NCBI GenBank assembly: GCA_963682175.1 | Contig: OY821777.1 | Location: 15,768,001 to 15,832,000, forward strand | DNA: 64,000 nucleotides | From: Triglochin maritima | Taxonomy: Eukaryota > Streptophyta > Magnoliopsida > Alismatales > Juncaginaceae | Reading direction: 5' to 3' | Shown here: in pieces, positions 1-11,854 of the stretch | How the letters are laid out: each line of letters opens with the position of its first letter | How positions within the stretch are numbered: position 1 is the stretch's first letter | The notes under the pieces: model-generated | Databases searched by the model: none | What the model was told of the DNA's origin: nothing | Seen by the model: only the letters and a program-made list of their open reading frames with translations | Made by a program: the position numbers and the translations under genes

Positions 1-1209
1 ATTTAACAATTGAGGCAACAAAGCATATGAACCCGATCAACTTCCAAATATGTTTGCAACAACAATCTCGCGGGCACGCCATAATTTATTGTACTTTGGA
101 TCAACACATGAAAATACTTTTCTTACCAGATCATGAACCTGTTTAATCGGGAGCAAGACATTATTTTCGACGTCTTCACGGATGATATCGGCAATCATCT
201 TCGTAGTCAGCTGAGCATGATCGAATCGGGCAGCTGTAGACCAGCATATATGTTTGTACGAACATTTTCTTATCGACCATGCATCACCAGAGCCGATCCG
301 TGCAGCGTACAACATCCAACTAAAATTTCATCTTTACATCTGACCCTATATTTGGTTTTGCTGTTGTCTTGCACCTTGATCTCCTGATTATTTTCAATAT
401 GCCATTTCGATATGGCGTTCTTTAGAGCGTCTTTCGATGAGAAGGCTTGATTCTCAGCTAACGGACCCTCAACTACTACGCTGGTTTCTATAAACGATGT
501 ATCTGCAGGAACCCAACTAGAACAATCATTAAAGCTTTTAGCTGGGTGAACCCAACCCCTACCTCTAAATGGGTTGAATTGGCTTAACTGATTAGATTCG
601 GACCAATATCTTCATCCTCCTCAACCTCATCCTCCTCCTCACCTGATGATTCATTCATGTCCTCTGACTCAATATTGTAATTTTTGTCATCATTTTCTTC
701 TTCATCATCAGTCGGTATCGTCTTGAAATTTGTTCTTTCTTATGGATTCAAATTAGAAGTTCTATTCGCAGGTCGACTGATTTCTGCTATGGTATTTGCA
801 GCACATGATTGTTGAGTTATGAACCGTGCACCACTACTACTACCAGGTTGGTTACCTTCATACATCTCAACATTCCACTCAATTTTCACAGGATTCAACT
901 TAACATATAGCTCCATCATTCCCATTTTCGATTAAGTTGTTTCATAGGCTATTGTCTAGGAATTCTCGTCATATACGGACATCACATTAAAAAAAAGAAA
1001 CCAGTCGGTGCAATGTTGACACGACATTGAATATCAATCGAGTACCGAGATTCTTCGACTTGCAAACCTTGAAAAATCAAACTCTTAATTTCTTCTAAGG
1101 TTACATTTTCGGTCGCTGAAAGTGTAAGTCTTGGACCTATCGTGTACTCTACACCATAACTTGCATTTTGAGTTATATCACCGCCAAAGTACACATTTAC
1201 CGCAATCAT
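1..1209 (-). pseudogene. MuDR-like (MULE) transposase, N-terminal part, broken and cut by the window edge
   Basis: Read on the minus strand from an ATG at 1209. The first segment (982-1209) resembles the PB1-like N-terminal segment common in plant MULE transposases and stops at 982-984. The reading then resumes through a strongly acidic Asp/Glu run (about 600-720) and a MuDR N-terminal domain (about 300-480) with a readable KWHIENNQEIKVQ stretch followed by YRVRCKD. The segment at 37-315 matches the next block of MULE transposases (KLWRAREIVVANIFGS at its end). Several stops and frameshifts make it a pseudogene. The catalytic DDE domain would lie beyond position 1. Family assignment is from pattern recognition of conserved MULE blocks; I cannot say which MULE clade it belongs to. 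Confidence 0.8.
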
Positions 1210-3080
1210 TTCGTTAATCTACAAATGCAATAATTTTCATCAGTTTTATACTAAAATTACTTCAAGATTCAACATTATTACTATTTATTAATCACTCATA
1301 ATACAAATTAAGAAGAAAAAAATTTACCTCAAATATCACCAACAAAACCCCCACATATCAAAAATTTGGATATCACCGGGCAAAATATTTGTAAATCAAC
1401 TAAAATTGACGACTGTGTAGAGTGGAAGGAGTGAGAAATATGAAATGAAAGAGAAACGGAGCGGGACGAGTTTTTATAGATTTTAGTGTTCACGGATCGT
1501 GGGTTACACCCGCGATCCGTTTAGTTTTCCAAAAAAAAAATTCTTCTTAGTTTTTTAATTTTTTATTGAAAGTTTATTATATTAAAAAAATTTGATATAT
1601 ATATATATCTACTATCCAAATATCTAAACCCAATTACTCATTTACACAACCTATATATATATAATTCGGTTTTGAAGCCCGAATTAGGTGAGAATTTTCC
1701 TTATCCAATTGAAAGTTTATTTTTTTTCGCAGTCTTTAGGGGTATCGGAAGAACAGTCCTGCCTACTACAAGGAATTGCAAATCGACTCTTTCATCTAGG
1801 TGTTATCTTTGCAAGGTCAATGTGGAAGACCTCATCGCCTATTCTTTGAACGTCCCATTGTCTTGGAAGTAAGGGCTGGTTACATACAAAAAAACGAGTC
1901 ATATCACACCAAATAGCATCCAAAATTTCCTCTCCTATTTGCGCTCTACATGGTAAGGATGGAAATAAATTGATGGAATTTCAGAAACTAACCCTTCAGT
2001 TGAGTTCTTGAGAAAATTCATCTATCAACGTCAGAAGTGACATTAAATGTGACTTTTGTGAATGTAATTCATTATCAAATTATCAAACCGTGGATGGGTT
2101 GTGATTTATGCTGTGGGGTTGGCTTTGGTAGCTCTCTCTCACTCGATTCTTTTTTCTTCTCGTTAGGCCTGACTTATAGACTGAGATTGCCTTAAGATAG
2201 GAAGGCTTCTTTGAGCAAAACAGACTTGCATATCAGCAGTTTCAGCATCGGATTCCAAAACAAATTGAAGAACAGATGCCGCTGTTTACCTTTTTTAGAA
2301 TTTTTGTGTCTTAAACTGCATCAAAGGAGTAATCCTATGAAATTAACTAAGAATAATTTGCAATCTGATCAGTGACAAAGTGGTGGAAGATGTGTTCTCG
2401 TTATTACATAACATTTCCTCTCATCATGCATTTCAGAAGAATTGACTCAGAGAATAGATGATACAGATGTTTACATTGTTATGCAATATGTACAGAATCT
2501 ACTGCAAAAGTAACATTCCTATTGTTTTCCCCCCAATGAGTTATGACCAAAAGTTGTATGATAATTTTCTGCCCCAATGAGTTATGACCTTATGATAATT
2601 TTCTGCTCACCTAGTATCTTGTTGTTGCTGGTAAATTATAGCGACAAATGGCTAACCAGCTCAATCCTCTATATTTCTCCGTTTTGAACAAACTATGATT
2701 ATATTATCACTAATAACGTTATGTTACTGTTATTTAAATATTGTTACAAGCTTTTATATATGTTGTCGTCATCAATTATTGTTGCTTCATGGTTTTTTAT
2801 TTTGAACATAATATGATTATATTACAACAAACGACGTTTTGTTACTATTATTTACATAATATTACAACATTTTATTATAGTCATCCACTGTTGTTTCATT
2901 GATTAATTTTGGAAATAGAATTTGATTATATTATTTTTATTTCTGTAGTCTTACTGAGTTTGTCATGTAGACACAATGTGTGACACTTTTATTTCATTAC
3001 AATTTCATGTTTTTTCGGTATATGCACGATTTTATTTTGTTACAACTAATTTATATTTTTGTTAAATATGTTACAAGTAT
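1210..3080. other. AT-rich spacer without recognisable gene
   Basis: No coding sequence that I recognise. It contains a short hairpin (1492-1520), A/T homopolymers and TA dinucleotide runs near 1600 and 1660, and from about 2690 to 2960 diverged AT-rich repeats (TGATTATATTAC-type phrases) that recur at 7376-8410. It may hold the promoter and terminal region of the minus-strand MULE. Confidence 0.5.
1492..1520. repeat. 13-bp inverted repeat (hairpin)
   Basis: ACGGATCGTGGGT, a 3-base loop (TAC), then ACCCGCGATCCGT. The arms match at 12 of 13 positions. It lies about 280 bp upstream of the MULE start codon in a TA-rich setting. It could be part of a promoter or transposon end; nothing else supports either reading. 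Confidence 0.7.
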
Positions 3081-3428
3081 GGTTATATGAGCACATCACT
3101 AGGTTTAAACCAATATTTCCAGAATTTAAGCTGAGGATTAGAAAGTGGGAGTCTCCAGTGGAACCAAAGCCAAAGTACATATCCGAAGTGGATGATGATA
3201 TGGTATGTTGATTTTAAATTATATCTTCTAAATACCTATTACGAGTATCCAAATTTTGAACAATCAATTTTTTTTCCTTTGCAGATTCTCTATAAAATCT
3301 CTGTGGATGAAAATAATATCTTCAAATTTCTCCATAACGAGCGAACACTAGTGCAGAATAGTCTTTACTCGTCGCCCAATAGACGTCGGCTGTTATAACA
3401 TCCGACATCTAGTTGGACGAAGATAGCT

Positions 3429-4655
3429 GATGCATTGCATACATTGCATCATATGTCTTTCATTTAGATTACCTTTACATCAATAAATGCTACTAAGGTA
3501 TGTGTTTAGTCTTATTTACATATTACAGGGACCTGAATGCAAATTACCCACATCCCGAGCATAAACGCGTGCAAAAGACTCATTTCTATCATAAAGACCA
3601 AGCTCAAGATTATCGGGTTATGAATGGAAATGTATCCAAGCATAAAAGCATTCAAGATCTAATTACAAAAAGAACAAGGACTCAAGCACAAAAGTAGCCG
3701 GGGAATTAATTGCAAAAAGACGAGGACCTAAGTGCAAATCACGGGTAGCTTTTATTATCTTGGAGAAAATCTAAAGAAAAATCAATGTGTATCTCCAAAT
3801 ATTTGAAGGAATTAATCCGGAGCTCAAAAGAATGGAAAAAATCAATCCAGACGCGCAAAGGAGGATCAAATCATACCATAAACATTCAGCTAAAATCCAG
3901 ATTTAATCAGAGCAATATATGCGGCGTTTCCGCCGCACATTACACTTACCATGTGGCGTTTCCGCCGCACCAAAGGCGATCCATGTGTTCAATTTTTGTC
4001 CAGTCGTGTCTGGACACGTGTACTCTCCAATTCTATACATAGGTCTCTTGTAGCAACTATAAATAGCCCCGAGAACGATGTAATAAAGGTCCTTGGCCTT
4101 AGACCTAGTTTTTAGTTGTTGTTATTTTTGTTCTTTAGTTTTATTAATAAAATTCTGTCTTTTATTTCTTGTTTTCTCCTTTCTTTTGTAATGCCTCTAG
4201 GACCCCTTCTCCTTCCTCCCTCCATGAGTTTCTAACTCTTTCCAAAGGGTGGAGGTGACGGATTTAGGGTGAAGAGAAGATGAATGATTGTTATTATTTT
4301 AAGTTTGTGATTAGTATATTTTGATTACTTGAGTTTATGTTAAATCATTTATCATGTAATGCTTCATAACTAACATGATTTATTATAAGTTTCTGAATTC
4401 TCTAATCTAAACCTTAAATCTAAACCTCCACCCGACGGAATTCACTTCTTTGTTGTTTTAATTTTAATTGTTCTTGTTTCTTGCTTTAGATAATTAAAAA
4501 TCAAAAATCTCAAAACCCAATTTATTTCTTCTCTCCTTCTTCCCCTTAATCGAAAATCACACAAATAACAAGATCTCTCCCTCCTTGTGTTCGACCCGTA
4601 TTTGCCACGTCTTCATTGACGCCGTGCACTTGCGGTATAAATTTAATTCTCATCA
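3429..4655 (+). mobile_element. Solo LTR (same family as the element at 57840), inside the CACTA element
   Basis: Begins TGATGCATTGCATACATTGC and ends ATTCTCATCA, matching the 5' LTR at 57840-59009 over its length (1227 versus 1170 bp). It is flanked by a perfect 5-bp target duplication ATAGC (3424-3428 and 4656-4660), with no internal sequence, so it arose by recombination between two LTRs. A TATAAATAG box lies near 4057. Confidence 0.95.
3920..3970. repeat. Two GC-rich palindromes in the U3 of the solo LTR
   Basis: TGCGGCGTTTCCGCCGCA at 3920-3937 (7-bp stem, 4-base loop) and GTGGCGTTTCCGCCGCAC at 3953-3970 (one stem mismatch). They sit about 90-140 bp upstream of the TATA-like box. The same pair, in the other order, occurs in both LTRs of the element at 57840. 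Confidence 0.9.
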
Positions 4656-4660
4656 ATAGC

Positions 4661-4926
4661 ATACACGTCGGTCGTTACCAAGGCCGACGTCTATGGAGTA
4701 CTATAGACGTCGGGTGTTGGAATACCCATTGCATCCGACGTCTATACGCTATACACGTCAACCTATAGACGTCGGGTGTTAGAATACCATGTGCATCTGA
4801 CGTCTATAGGGTATAGATGTTGACCTATAGACGTCGGATGTTATAGACGGCCTGGCCTACGTCTATACCTCATGCATATAGACGTCGAAGTATAGACGTC
4901 AGATATATATAACATCCAACGTCTAT
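4661..4926. repeat. Left subterminal repeat array of the CACTA element
   Basis: About a dozen direct and inverted copies of the ATAGACGTCGG / CCGACGTCTAT motif, continuing the copies at 3385-3420 that the solo LTR interrupted. CACTA elements bind their own regulatory transposase protein at such subterminal repeats (known for TNPA of En/Spm); that this motif does the same is inference. Confidence 0.9.
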
Positions 4927-5504
4927 TGGTTTTAAAGAAATTGAACAGTTGCGTTTTCTGTCATTCATTCCAGATGAAAACCAAACCAAACCCTAGCCGT
5001 TCCGCGACTGAACCCTCCTCCGCGACCGATCTCCGGCCAATCTGCAGCATCTCCGGCACCGTAGCAACGTCCCAAACTCTCCTCCCCTTCTCCGGCCCTC
5101 TCCTCCGTCTTCCTCAACATCCCTAACCACCGTTCCTCCGTCTTCCTTCACATCCCTAACCACCGTAAGTGTTAAGTTTGTTTTGGTTGGTTTATTTTCG
5201 GATTTTTGGTGGAGTAATGATTCTTTTCTTTCTTGGTAAACTTCTCCTCTCGTTCGAATCCAACATTTCGATTTTTGTTCGTATTAGAAGTAAATCAGCC
5301 CATTAACCGCAAACGGTGTGTTCCCTTGCTACCAACTGTGAGTATTTTTGTTGGGAATTCACCATCTTTATTTATATGTTTGATATGTTAGAATTTAAAA
5401 CGGGATAGGTAGTAGAGACGGTAAAGTAGATAAAATTAAAATATTGGATCTTGTTGGTTTTCTTCATTTATTCTAATGTTTCATAAATATTAATGCATAA
5501 ACCA
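4927..5504 (+). other. CACTA interior: leader-like region
   Basis: A proline/serine-coding stretch (about 4976-5125) resembling the leader at 12120-12370 in the larger CACTA element, followed by non-coding AT-rich sequence. No domain recognised. Confidence 0.5.
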
Positions 5505-6110
5505 CGGTCTTTATGCCCCACGACTAATTCGGTATATTGGTTTGATCCGTTGGGGTCGAATAAACCAATGGACTCAATAAAGAAACTTCTAAATTTGTAA
5601 GTTCGTTTTAGTTATCGTATTTTTAATTCGTGGATTTTTATTAGTATTATTGAATGAAGGTTTAACTTCTGCTACTCAGGGCAATTAAGGTTCATAGAGC
5701 TTTAGGTGGCAGGAGAACAACCACAAAAGCAGGAATAACATGACATGGAATGAGAGTACGTTCTCTCCAATTTTTTGTTAATTAAGTTAGGAACATATAT
5801 TTAGCGAATTTCTATATTTGTAGTACCAGAAGCAGGTTAGAAATACGGAATGTGGTTACTACGTGATGAGATACATGAAGGAAATCCTCGAATTGGCAAC
5901 TTAAGACGTGTGCCTATCCGAGGTAATGTAGATCGTTATTCACTTGTATAGTTGTAGTTTCAATATTTAGTTATTAAAACTTTTACTTGTATTTTTTTGA
6001 TAAGTCTTCCCAAAAAGTAGTGATCCATTCTCACAACAGGAGCTCGATGAAACTCGCGACCAATGGGCTCGCTATTTTATCCGAAACATGTTGATGAACT
6101 AAGAGGTTCT
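5505..6110 (+). pseudogene. Ulp1-like cysteine protease C-terminus, remnant
   Basis: Sequence encoding the Tyr-Trp-Phe-Asp-Pro-Leu-Gly block (near 5533; Asp of the catalytic set) and then a CGYYVM-like block near 5855-5875 closely parallels 19430-19960 in the larger CACTA element. Stops and small indels interrupt it, and the upstream His block is absent. It is what remains of the second gene of the parent CACTA. Confidence 0.75.
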
Positions 6111-6239
6111 CCTGTCACTAGAATTTTTTGTAATTTAGTTAACAAGTTCACTTGTATTACAAACCTACAATTTATGCCTTAATATAATCGTCTCAATTTT
6201 AGAATGAATGTCAATTGTTTATATGAATTAATTGCAAGT

Positions 6240-6345
6240 GTGTTGAATGATTGTGTATGCTTGTGTGTTTGTGCTTGTATGGTTGTATGTTTGTGTTTGT
6301 GCATGTATGCTTGTGTGTTTGTGCTTGTATGTACATGTGGATGAA
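6240..6345. repeat. TG/TGTTTG-rich microsatellite-like tract
   Basis: Repeated TGTGTTTGTGCTTGTATG-type units near the right end of the CACTA element; a shorter version lies at 20100-20140 in the larger element. Confidence 0.75.
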
Positions 6346-6444
6346 AGTGTGAGTATTTGTGAACGAATTTGGTGCAGCTTGTATGTACCATGACTAAATA
6401 CGATGATTAAATACAAGTTTGCAGGATGCTTTTTTTTGTCGTCC

Positions 6445-6760
6445 AGGTTTAAGAATAGACATCGGAAGTTTGTATTAGCCTACGTGTATTCCTCTAAAGA
6501 AGAGAAATGAATAGACGTCGTTTGTTATTTCACCGACATTTATACTTAAAGAATAGACGTCAATCGTAGAGAAAGGCCGACGTCTATTATTTAAGTATAG
6601 ACGTCGGCTGATACAGACAGCCGACGTCTATTCTTTAGGAATAAACGTCAGATTTAGAGCGATCAACGTCTATGTATAGATGACGCACACATAGACGCCG
6701 ATCTGGGAGTGCTTATATCCGACGTATATACCCCCATACAACCTACGTATATTCCCTTTT
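6445..6760. repeat. Right subterminal repeat array of the CACTA element
   Basis: At least eight copies of ATAGACGTCGG-like motifs in both orientations immediately inside the right terminal repeat, mirroring the left array. Confidence 0.85.
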
Positions 6761-7375
6761 CTGTAGTAGTGAAAATTACCTCCTCTAAATGTTGCGACAT
6801 AAAGAAGAAGTCGAAGTCAAAAAACATTAAGGACAACTTAGATAAGGCTTCTGATGGTATAGAGTTTGATCACAACGAAGTCCAAATTCCGAAGAAAATG
6901 AATGAAAAAATAAAATCTAAGGTGAAGTTGTTAAAATATATAGTTGTTACTTTGGAAGTCGAGAAATCTCAGATGAAGTTGTTAGAACATAGAATTGTTG
7001 TTTTGAAAGCCAAGTTCTCTTGTTTGAAGAAGAAATCCAAAAACCCAAAGTCGCATATTCCAACTTTCACCTTTGGCCTTGCTCAAATGTCACAAGATAA
7101 TACGGTTGAAAAGGACACCCGAACTGTAGTTTCTTTGGAAGAGACCGACATTGTAGATTAACAATTTGATCGTTCAAATTTAGCAGATGTGTAGTATAGT
7201 TTTTCATCACATGAACAAGTTAGAAAGTGTATGGATGTGTTGAACATAGTAGAATGTTTTATGACCAAAATATGATTATATTACTGTTATGTCTATATTG
7301 TTACATTTTTTCCAAATCTTTTGAATTGAACGTTTCAAAATATAGTTCCAAAAAAGTTACATATGTTGCAGTCAT

Positions 7376-8410
7376 CCACTATTATTTGAGGAATGTTATT
7401 ACAAATAATTACATTAATTACGGCTAACAACATCATATTACGGCTAACAACATTATATTACGGTTGTGAACGTAATATTAATTTTGTTATGAATATCGAT
7501 ACATGTTATACATGTTGCAGTCATCCAGTATTATTTGAGAAATGTTATTAAAAATAATTACATTATATTACGGCAAACAACATCATATTATGGCTAATTC
7601 GTCATGGCTCTTATAAATTGTCTCCTATATTCTTATTGTAGTATAACTGTGATATCCTTTTGCACACTTATGAAATGTGCTTCCCCAACCCATAAACTTT
7701 TATACTCACACTTCCAACTATAAGAAGTCATTTTAACAAAATCATTTAACGTAACAATCTGTTGCTTAATTTTTTTGGTAGTATATATGTGAAATGCACA
7801 TAAGTCCTCTAAAATTAATAAGATTGCCACAAATATGGTAGTGTGTTTGCATAAATAAGATACAAGATTCTAATTTTCTCCTTAAACTAATTTTTTTAGT
7901 CCTCCAACTTTTTTTTGTTAATTTGTCTCTTGAACTATGGATGCCCAATGTTGGAAACACAAATTGAAACTCGATAAATGCCACCTATGTACGTTGTGAG
8001 CGATTTTGCAGCTTTAATTGGGTAAAAACGGAAAAGAAGATGAGACGTGACAGAGATTGAGTTTTTGCCACCACCAAAGATTGGATCGGTGGATTCGAAG
8101 GTCAGATTTGGGTTTCCCAGGATTTGATGTGATCAGCCACCATCAAACCTTGGATGTGTCGTTGATGATCTATTTCTTTTCATCAAAGCTTCGATTTCCA
8201 CTGTTGTAGGTTCGATGTCATCAACGAAGAGTTGATTTGAAGAATCAAATGATGGGCTCATACAAGTTACACATGTTGTAGTCATCCACCATTATTTGAG
8301 GAATGTTACTAAAAATAATTACAATATATTACGATTAATAACATCATATTACAGCTAACGACATCATATTACGACTAACATTATTACATTACAGTTACGA
8401 ACATCGATAC
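7376..8410. repeat. Diverged AT-rich repeat cluster
   Basis: Three copies of a roughly 80-110 bp unit beginning GCAGTCATCCA.TATTATT (7370, 7518, 8278), each followed by short tandem phrases of ATTACGGCTAACAACATCAT. Related but more diverged phrases occur at 2690-2960. No coding sequence was found between 7162 and 8590. Confidence 0.7.
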
Positions 8411-8589
8411 ATATTACCGTAATTTACATATTTTTACTTTAATTTGGATATGTTCGAAAGGAGTATCAGATACTGATACCACATGTTATTCTAAATTCAT
8501 AAATAACAAAGAACTTCAAAACATCACCTTAGAAATTGATAAATTCTCAAGTGTAATTTATATGTCAATAAAATAGGACAAATCCTCAC

Positions 8590-8950
8590 ATATTCAAGAC
8601 ATTGAATTTGAGACACAATAGGTTGTATTTGTCTCTCCGAAAATCTGATTTGGGCTGTTATAGTTTATATGCGTGAGGTTGGTGGTGGAGGGGGAGTAGG
8701 CCGGAGGAGTTGGGGACAGAAGGGTCGGCGTCAGAAGAGAGAAGGAGTTTGAGGGAGGTGGAGTCCACAACGGAGGCGACACAGTGGAGGGCATTGGAGG
8801 AGTCGGAGGGGGAGGGAGATCATCGTGGAGGGTGGGGAGGGAGAGGAGGAAGGCGATGACGAAGCTTGAAGGTGGAAGAGTGGACGTTTGGGAAGAAGGG
8901 AAAATTGAGTTTCTTGGAAGAAAAGGGAGAAGAAGATGAGTTAGAGAGAC
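8590..8950. other. G-rich, purine-biased tract
   Basis: A GGAGG-rich plus strand; the minus-strand reading 8594-8794 is Pro/Ser/Thr-rich. The composition could be a captured exon fragment or plain low complexity. I recognise no domain. Confidence 0.4.
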
Positions 8951-10734
8951 TTGTAAAATTGCTAGAGTACTATCACTTAAAGTTTATTAATGACTCACAA
9001 CCATTCAGATTGAGATCAACGGTTAGATCATTAGGGACTCATTTAAACAAAAGTGAGCTCAATGCTCATTCTACCTTCTCTCTCTCTCTATATATATATA
9101 TACCAAACTCTAATCTTTTGGTTTATTTTTCTGTTGTCCTTTAAATGAAAAATTAAATACTCTTGTTTAATTTGATTATACAACAATTGTTTTTTTTAAT
9201 TTGTTGAGACTACTATTCTATTTCGTATGTTTTATGTTTGAACTTAAAATTTAATTTCGATTTGTTGGTTGGATAATTATATGTCAATTTAGATTGTTTT
9301 ACCATTTCAACTGTTTTAAGATATTATTCTATCAATCATAAGACAAATAATGGTAAGCAATATTGTCTAATTAAGCAGGAAAATTGTATCATAACAAGCA
9401 AATGAGCGAACCGAGAGGCTCGCGAGCATATGACGAGCTGAGCACGAGCGTATTTTTCTGCTCAATTTGAGTCACGAGTGAACCACGAGCGAACAAAAAA
9501 ATGTAAACGAGTTGAGTCAACTCGCACGATTTCAGCTTGTATACCGCCCTACATATAAATGTTGTTTTTTTATCCCGTGTTAACGACTAGTAACTAGTAA
9601 AGCCTATAAAAATTACAATTCACAAATCTTTTGAGCCCAAAAAGAATCATAGGTGATGGGCCCAAATGGTTCGAGCTTAGGTCCAATGTACGGACAAAGC
9701 TACAAGTGGTGAGCTTAAATTAACGAAAAAGATCCATGTAGTTTTGTCCTTTCATATTCCAATAGTTGAAATATTGTATTTCCCCAGTTTGTCGTTGATA
9801 AGTAGACTTGGGTATTGACCTGGCCCGGACCTGGCGACCTAAACGGGTCGGGCCGTGGGCCCGGTAATTTTATATGTATTTAGTATTTTAGTTATTTTTG
9901 GTACCTCCAAAAATACCTGAAATACTATATATATTGTATATATACCAAAAATTTATTGTGTATCCAACAAGGATTTATTTGGCATTACATGACACATTAT
10001 ATGACAAATTTATTGGTGTTGACACCAAAAAAATAACTATACAAATATTATCAAATTTAATACATTAAAAATGTTTATTTTAACTATGATTTAAGTTAAA
10101 TTAATTAATTTAACTATACAAAGTTATCCTATGACTTATATGTTGTTCCTCAAATATCATGCATGAACATAAAAAAATCAACTATGCATGGTTTGGAAAT
10201 TTTCAAAACAAACATTATTGAGGGTTTCTGCTTGGGTGCATCTCAGAGGTGTCCTAATTATTGGCGATATGCACCTGGAGAATTGCTATTGTCGGATGTA
10301 TACTTCTATGCCGAACAATTTGCTTACATGCACATCTGCTTTTAGTGGGATCCATTCCATCACCTTTTCGTCCAATACCGTTAGACAATTTGCAAATTAC
10401 ATCTCGTACAATACAAATGTCCATACTATTAAAAATAAAAATAAAAAAGTTAAAAACATAAAAACCCTTCTTCCAAAGTCCTTCTCTCTCCTCTCCTCCT
10501 CCCTCTCTTTCACTTCCTCCTGATGTGTCCCTCCACCTCCGCCATTGTTCCTCAACCTACTCATCCCAACACCACCCTCCCCTCGCTTCCAACTCCCTCC
10601 ATCCTTACAATCACCATGCTCACATCCCCCAACTCCACCACCTCTTCACCACCATAGCCCCTCTCCTCCTCTTCTTTCTCACGGATCCCTCTAGCCATTT
10701 CCCAATCCCAATGACCATGCAAGATATGACTTTC
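8951..10734. other. Intergenic, no supported gene
   Basis: Short open frames with no recognisable domain. It contains a TA run near 9092, a CGAGC/GAGCGA-rich patch at 9400-9550 and a GC-rich patch at 9815-9865 of a kind seen in dispersed plant repeats, then AT-rich sequence and a C/T-rich stretch from 10480 to 10680. Confidence 0.45.
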
Positions 10735-11640
10735 GAATTATTACGAGTCACGATTGAAGCACTCCAAATGCTCGCTTTACATCCTTGTGTGCCGCTTCTT
10801 GGTATTGAGATAATAATGCATCTCCAGGGGTGTGTGAAAGAATGATTGATTTGATGAATGCAACCCTTTGTGATAAGTGTCATCTGTGAGAGAGTATCCC
10901 ATATTGTAATGGTGATCATTGACCTAGTAATTAATAGGTGGTGCCTTACCTCCTAGAATATCATAAAAAACTGGAGATCGATGAAGCACATTAAGGTCAT
11001 TAAACAAACCCAATATACCAAAGAAAAAAAAGTTAAATGCATAGATCTTGAGATGCTACAACCTCGAGGACAAGTGTTGATTTGCCAGTTAGCCCTTGAT
11101 ATTGTGTTTTCCATGCAACTGGGTAATTTTTCCACACCCAGTGCATATGGTCAATGCTGCCTATCATGTCAAGGAATCCATGACGCTCACCGATGTGAAG
11201 TAACCTCGTCAAGTCCGTTGGTGTAGGCATTCTTTAATATTCATCAACAAATTTGACAATGACACATTTTATAATTTTTTGCAGGACATTTGTGGTTTTT
11301 TCTTCACTGAGTTGTAAGTATTTATCAACTGTATCAGCTTGTGTACCATATGCTCATATTCAGATGACTCCTATGCATCTTTGTAGTGCTGATATTCCAA
11401 GTTTACCAGTGGTATCTGGTCTTCGTTGAAAGAATAAATCAGTATTCTCGAGAGCTTCAACTATACGAAGAAAGATATGTTTATGCATTCAAAATCCTTT
11501 CGGTAAATATAATCAGGGTAAACAACATTTTCAACAAAGTTATCAGTAAAAAGACAGTTATAACCAGCTTCATGATCTCTATCGTAGTTGCAAGATCAAT
11601 TAACTTGACTCCGCCCCCTCCGAGAGCTTGAAGAAAACAT
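10735..11640 (-). pseudogene. PIF/Harbinger (HARBI1-type) transposase, decayed
   Basis: Read on the minus strand. The start of the domain reads DHEAGYNCLFTDNFVENVVY (about 11520-11585). The block at 11033-11230 contains MPTPTDLTRLLHIGERHGF, then an Asp-His-Met-His-Trp-X-Trp-Lys turn, the first catalytic-Asp region of the DDE_4 fold. At about 10950-11010 follow LFNDLNVLHRSPVFYDIL and a GGKAPPINY-like block; a degenerate KKRHTRM segment near 10780 corresponds to the usual Arg-Lys-Asp-Val block. Several stops and frameshifts show that it is dead. Its partner ORF1 lies on the same strand at 21233-22294, across the CACTA insertion. Confidence 0.85.
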
Positions 11641-11854
11641 CTCAAATAGAAACAGATGAACAAATTCGATTAATTTGTCTACTATCGCGAGGCTTGCATG
11701 CGTATTCTCATTGTAGGAATTAAAAGAAGTTGAGTTTCAAAAACCATCTAAATTCATTTGCTAAAATTTGAAAGAGCGAGAGAAAGAGTTAGGGATGAGT
11801 GAAAAAAGAGAAACACTGGTGCAGAATAGTGCATACTCGTTGCCTAATAGACAA

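Larger units (their letters stand above)
3346..6771 (+). mobile_element. CACTA (En/Spm) transposon, internally deleted derivative
   Basis: Left end CACTAGTGCAGAATAG (3346) and right end CTTTTCTGTAGTAGTG (to 6771) form an imperfect terminal inverted repeat, 13 of 16 positions equal. Flanks are GAA and AAA, a 3-bp duplication with one mismatch. Both ends carry arrays of a GACGTC-centred subterminal repeat. Subtracting the solo LTR inside it and one copy of its target duplication leaves about 2.2 kb. The interior keeps a gene-like leader (4930-5170) and a C-terminal Ulp1 fragment (5505-6110) closely matching the element at 11814-20425, but no transposase. It is therefore a deletion derivative of that family and non-autonomous. 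Confidence 0.9.
3081..7161 (+). pseudogene. DUF1985/Ulp1-family-like gene remnant, split by a CACTA insertion
   Basis: Left part: an open stretch from 3081 reading WLYEHITRFKPIFPEFKLRI, then an acidic end, a plausible GT donor at 3203, an AG acceptor at 3284 and a second exon to 3345 (reads KISVDENNIFKFLHNER). The pattern of a Trp-Leu-Tyr-Glu opening followed by an Arg-Trp turn resembles the plant DUF1985 proteins that accompany Ulp1-like genes in MULEs. Right part: 6775-7161, Lys-rich with heptad-like Leu spacing (probable coiled coil), ending at a TAA. The CACTA element 3346-6771 sits exactly between the halves. That the halves belong to one gene is inferred from position and composition; the frames do not join cleanly, so it was decaying. 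Confidence 0.45.

Noticed and set aside
8594..8794. Proline-rich open frame as a gene
   Set aside because: Low complexity, no domain, no start context or partner exon.
9400..9550. CGAGC-rich patch as a gene or Helitron end
   Set aside because: No CTRR end with hairpin or coding support found.
10525..10845. 106-codon plus-strand frame
   Set aside because: Its second half is antisense to the Harbinger transposase relic; the first half is C/T-rich low complexity.
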